64,000 bases of DNA, taken from positions 11,190 through 75,189 of the forward strand of contig DASXYG010000089.1 in the NCBI GenBank assembly GCA_036502625.1. The letters run 5' to 3'. Below, piece by piece: positions 62,966-64,000 of the stretch (its first letter is position 1; each line of letters starts with the position of its first letter). A program made the position numbers and the translations under genes. The notes beneath the pieces are model-generated. The model did not search any database, was not told the DNA's origin, and saw nothing but the letters and a program-made list of their open reading frames with translations. The stretch comes from DASXYG01 sp036502625. GTDB taxonomy: Bacteria > Actinomycetota > Actinomycetes > Streptosporangiales > Streptosporangiaceae.

Positions 62966-63590
62966 TGCCGGCCCCGGGCCGGTCATCGAGTGGGTTCGCG
63001 CCGGATCGTACGACGCATGCTGTCTGGATTTCGGTGGCACTCTCTTCGATTTCGCGCCGGTACACGTCGCCGCGTTCAAATATGCGGTCGGGGCACTGGG
63101 CCACGATTGGTCGCCGTCGGCGGCCCCGCCGATCATCCACGAGGCCCTAGACCGGGGCGTCGATTCCGTTGCTATGGCCGCGTCCTTGGTCGAGGCGCTG
63201 GGCATCGACGCCGACCCGTTTGAACTCGCACGGGTGAAGCGGGGCATCGTGGAGCGCCTCATTGCGGGCTCGCTCCTCGATCCGGCGATGTGCGCGCTCC
63301 TGACCTCGCTACACGCGTGCGTACGGCTGGCCGTCGTAACACGCGGCTTGGCGAGCTCGACCCGCGACATCCTCGAACGCTCCTTGCCGTCGGGGCTAGC
63401 CGCGAACGTCCGGGTCTATGGGAGATCGGATCTTCGCGCCAGACCCGACAAGAGAGGCCTGCTGGGAGCTGCGATCGCTGACCTCGGAGCCGCTGCGGAC
63501 CGCGTCGTATACATCGCGGACGCGCAGGGCGATGCCGCCATCGCCGCGGATCTCGGCCTGGGTTTCCTCTGCTTCCGGCCGTTCGCCTGA
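62955..63590 (+). CDS. HAD superfamily protein with altered motif I
   Basis: A 211-residue protein from GTG 62955, with GGAGA just upstream and an 11-base overlap with the preceding gene. Motif I is LDFGGTLFD: the nucleophile Asp25 is present, but the second Asp of DxD is Gly27. Motif II is VVTRGL, motif III has the Lys in RPDKRGL, and motif IV is IADAQGDAA. A helical cap lies between residues 35 and 105. The altered motif argues against a standard phosphomonoesterase and leaves room for a different C-P, C-X or phosphoryl reaction, or weak activity. It is the last gene of the operon. Confidence 0.75.
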   Translation: MPPSAGPGPVIEWVRAGSYDACCLDFGGTLFDFAPVHVAAFKYAVGALGHDWSPSAAPPIIHEALDRGVDSVAMAASLVEALGIDADPFELARVKRGIVERLIAGSLLDPAMCALLTSLHACVRLAVVTRGLASSTRDILERSLPSGLAANVRVYGRSDLRARPDKRGLLGAAIADLGAAADRVVYIADAQGDAAIAADLGLGFLCFRPFA

Positions 63591-63890
63591 GCCCGCCATC
63601 GCGTTGTCGCGGGTTCATACGGATATCCGCATAGGTACGTTGCATTGCCAGTAGGGCAGATTGACGTCACCAAAGGCTTCGTGGGTTTCTTTCCGTCCCG
63701 CGGTAGACGTACCTTGATCGGACCGCGTCACGCGGAAGTGGATAGGGGGGCGAAGGTAGGCCGGCCGGATGGCCGACGGCGTTCTGGGGGGTACGCCTCC
63801 GGCACCCGATCACCGGTCTACCTTCCGGCCCGCCGCTCGTCTCAGGCCAACGCCGCGAGCAGCGGACCGAGGAATCTCCTCGCCCGATAT
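63591..63890. other. Intergenic region after the inositol-phosphate operon; no gene seen
   Basis: No credible reading frame, promoter or repeat was found in these 300 bases. It contains short AT-richer words near 63600-63650 (ggttcatacggatatccgcataggtacg, with the gcggat/atccgc kind of local symmetry) and then rises in GC toward the hairpin at 63891. Confidence 0.5.
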
Positions 63891-63928
63891 GACGGCCCCG
63901 GCGGAGACGGATCCCCGCCGGGGCCGTC
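63891..63928. terminator. Strong hairpin between the operon and the truncated tRNA gene
   Basis: gacggccccggcgg (63891-63904) is perfectly complementary to 63915-63928 over 14 bp with a 10-base loop. It lies 37 bases beyond the 3' end of the leftward tRNA gene, so it most likely terminates that transcript; it could also stop transcripts from the left. Confidence 0.65.
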
Positions 63929-63964
63929 GCATGCCTCGGGTGTTCCACCGCTGGTCATGACCGG

Positions 63965-64000
63965 TGGGGCGGGTGGGACTCGAACCCACGACCCAGGGAT
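63965..64000 (-). tRNA. 3' part of a tRNA gene, cut by the window edge
   Basis: On the reverse strand the T arm gtggg-ttcgagt-cccac (63973-63989) is followed by acceptor strand ccgcccc (63966-63972) and discriminator A (63965). CCA is not encoded (the next bases are ccg). The anticodon lies outside the window, so the amino acid cannot be read. Confidence 0.88.

Overview
The window is about 64 kb of very GC-rich DNA. GTG and TTG starts are frequent, genes often overlap by four bases, and G or C dominates third codon positions. Gene content and order point to a chromosomal core region of an actinomycete, probably the Streptosporangiales (Actinomadura / Nonomuraea-like); this placement is inferred from synteny and style, with no 16S rRNA present. 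Most of it is the conserved housekeeping neighbourhood lepA - rpsT - holA - comEC/comEA - hemW - hrcA/dnaJ - rsmE - phoH - ybeY - CBS/CorC protein - era - leuA - recO - uppS - zur - glyS - ppdK - dgt - dnaG - sigma factor.

Layout. 0-7 kb: the 3' end of an imidazolonepropionase-like gene (with a TTA codon), a DegV protein, a large membrane protein of unknown function, a small RHH/VOC/methyltransferase operon, and lepA. 7-18 kb: an exported GH18-like protein, rpsT, holA, a PH-domain protein, a deazaflavin-type reductase, comEC-comEA, a repeat-rich spacer, a MOSC gene whose 3' end has been tandemly duplicated up to the hemW start, and DUF4870 and DUF3097 genes. 18-22 kb: an EspI-like proline-rich MinD ATPase with two partner genes, resembling type VII secretion accessory genes, but without the secretion machinery. 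23-25 kb: CIRCE-controlled hrcA-dnaJ. 25-29 kb: a TetR-MFS pair inserted in front of rsmE, then an ECF sigma operon on the other strand. 29-38 kb: HIT, phoH, ybeY, CorC-like, a catalytically empty cytidine-deaminase-like gene embedded among three related exported proteins, and era. 38-44 kb: leuA with a leader-peptide attenuator, a protealysin-type M4 protease with its emfourin inhibitor, recO, uppS, zur. 44-59 kb: an exported DUF1906 protein, glyS, ppdK, dgt, a ferredoxin-reductase-like enzyme, an L,D-transpeptidase, dnaG, a principal-type sigma factor and tRNA-Asn.

59-64 kb is the least ordinary part. Between tRNA-Asn and a second, truncated tRNA gene lies a tight five-gene operon with a less extreme codon bias: a metallo-beta-lactamase-fold hydrolase, a three-helix membrane protein with an unrecognised cytoplasmic domain (and a TTA codon), a MobA-like sugar/cyclitol nucleotidyltransferase, a myo-inositol-phosphate-synthase homologue, and a HAD protein lacking the usual second aspartate. 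Read together these suggest synthesis and nucleotide activation of an inositol or cyclitol phosphate. The end product is unknown, and this is my candidate for an undescribed system.

Regulatory elements supported by sequence are the CIRCE operator, the leuA attenuator, a TetR operator overlapping a leaderless promoter, a Zur-like operator, an rpsT promoter, and several intrinsic-terminator hairpins. No IS element, CRISPR array or rRNA gene was seen.
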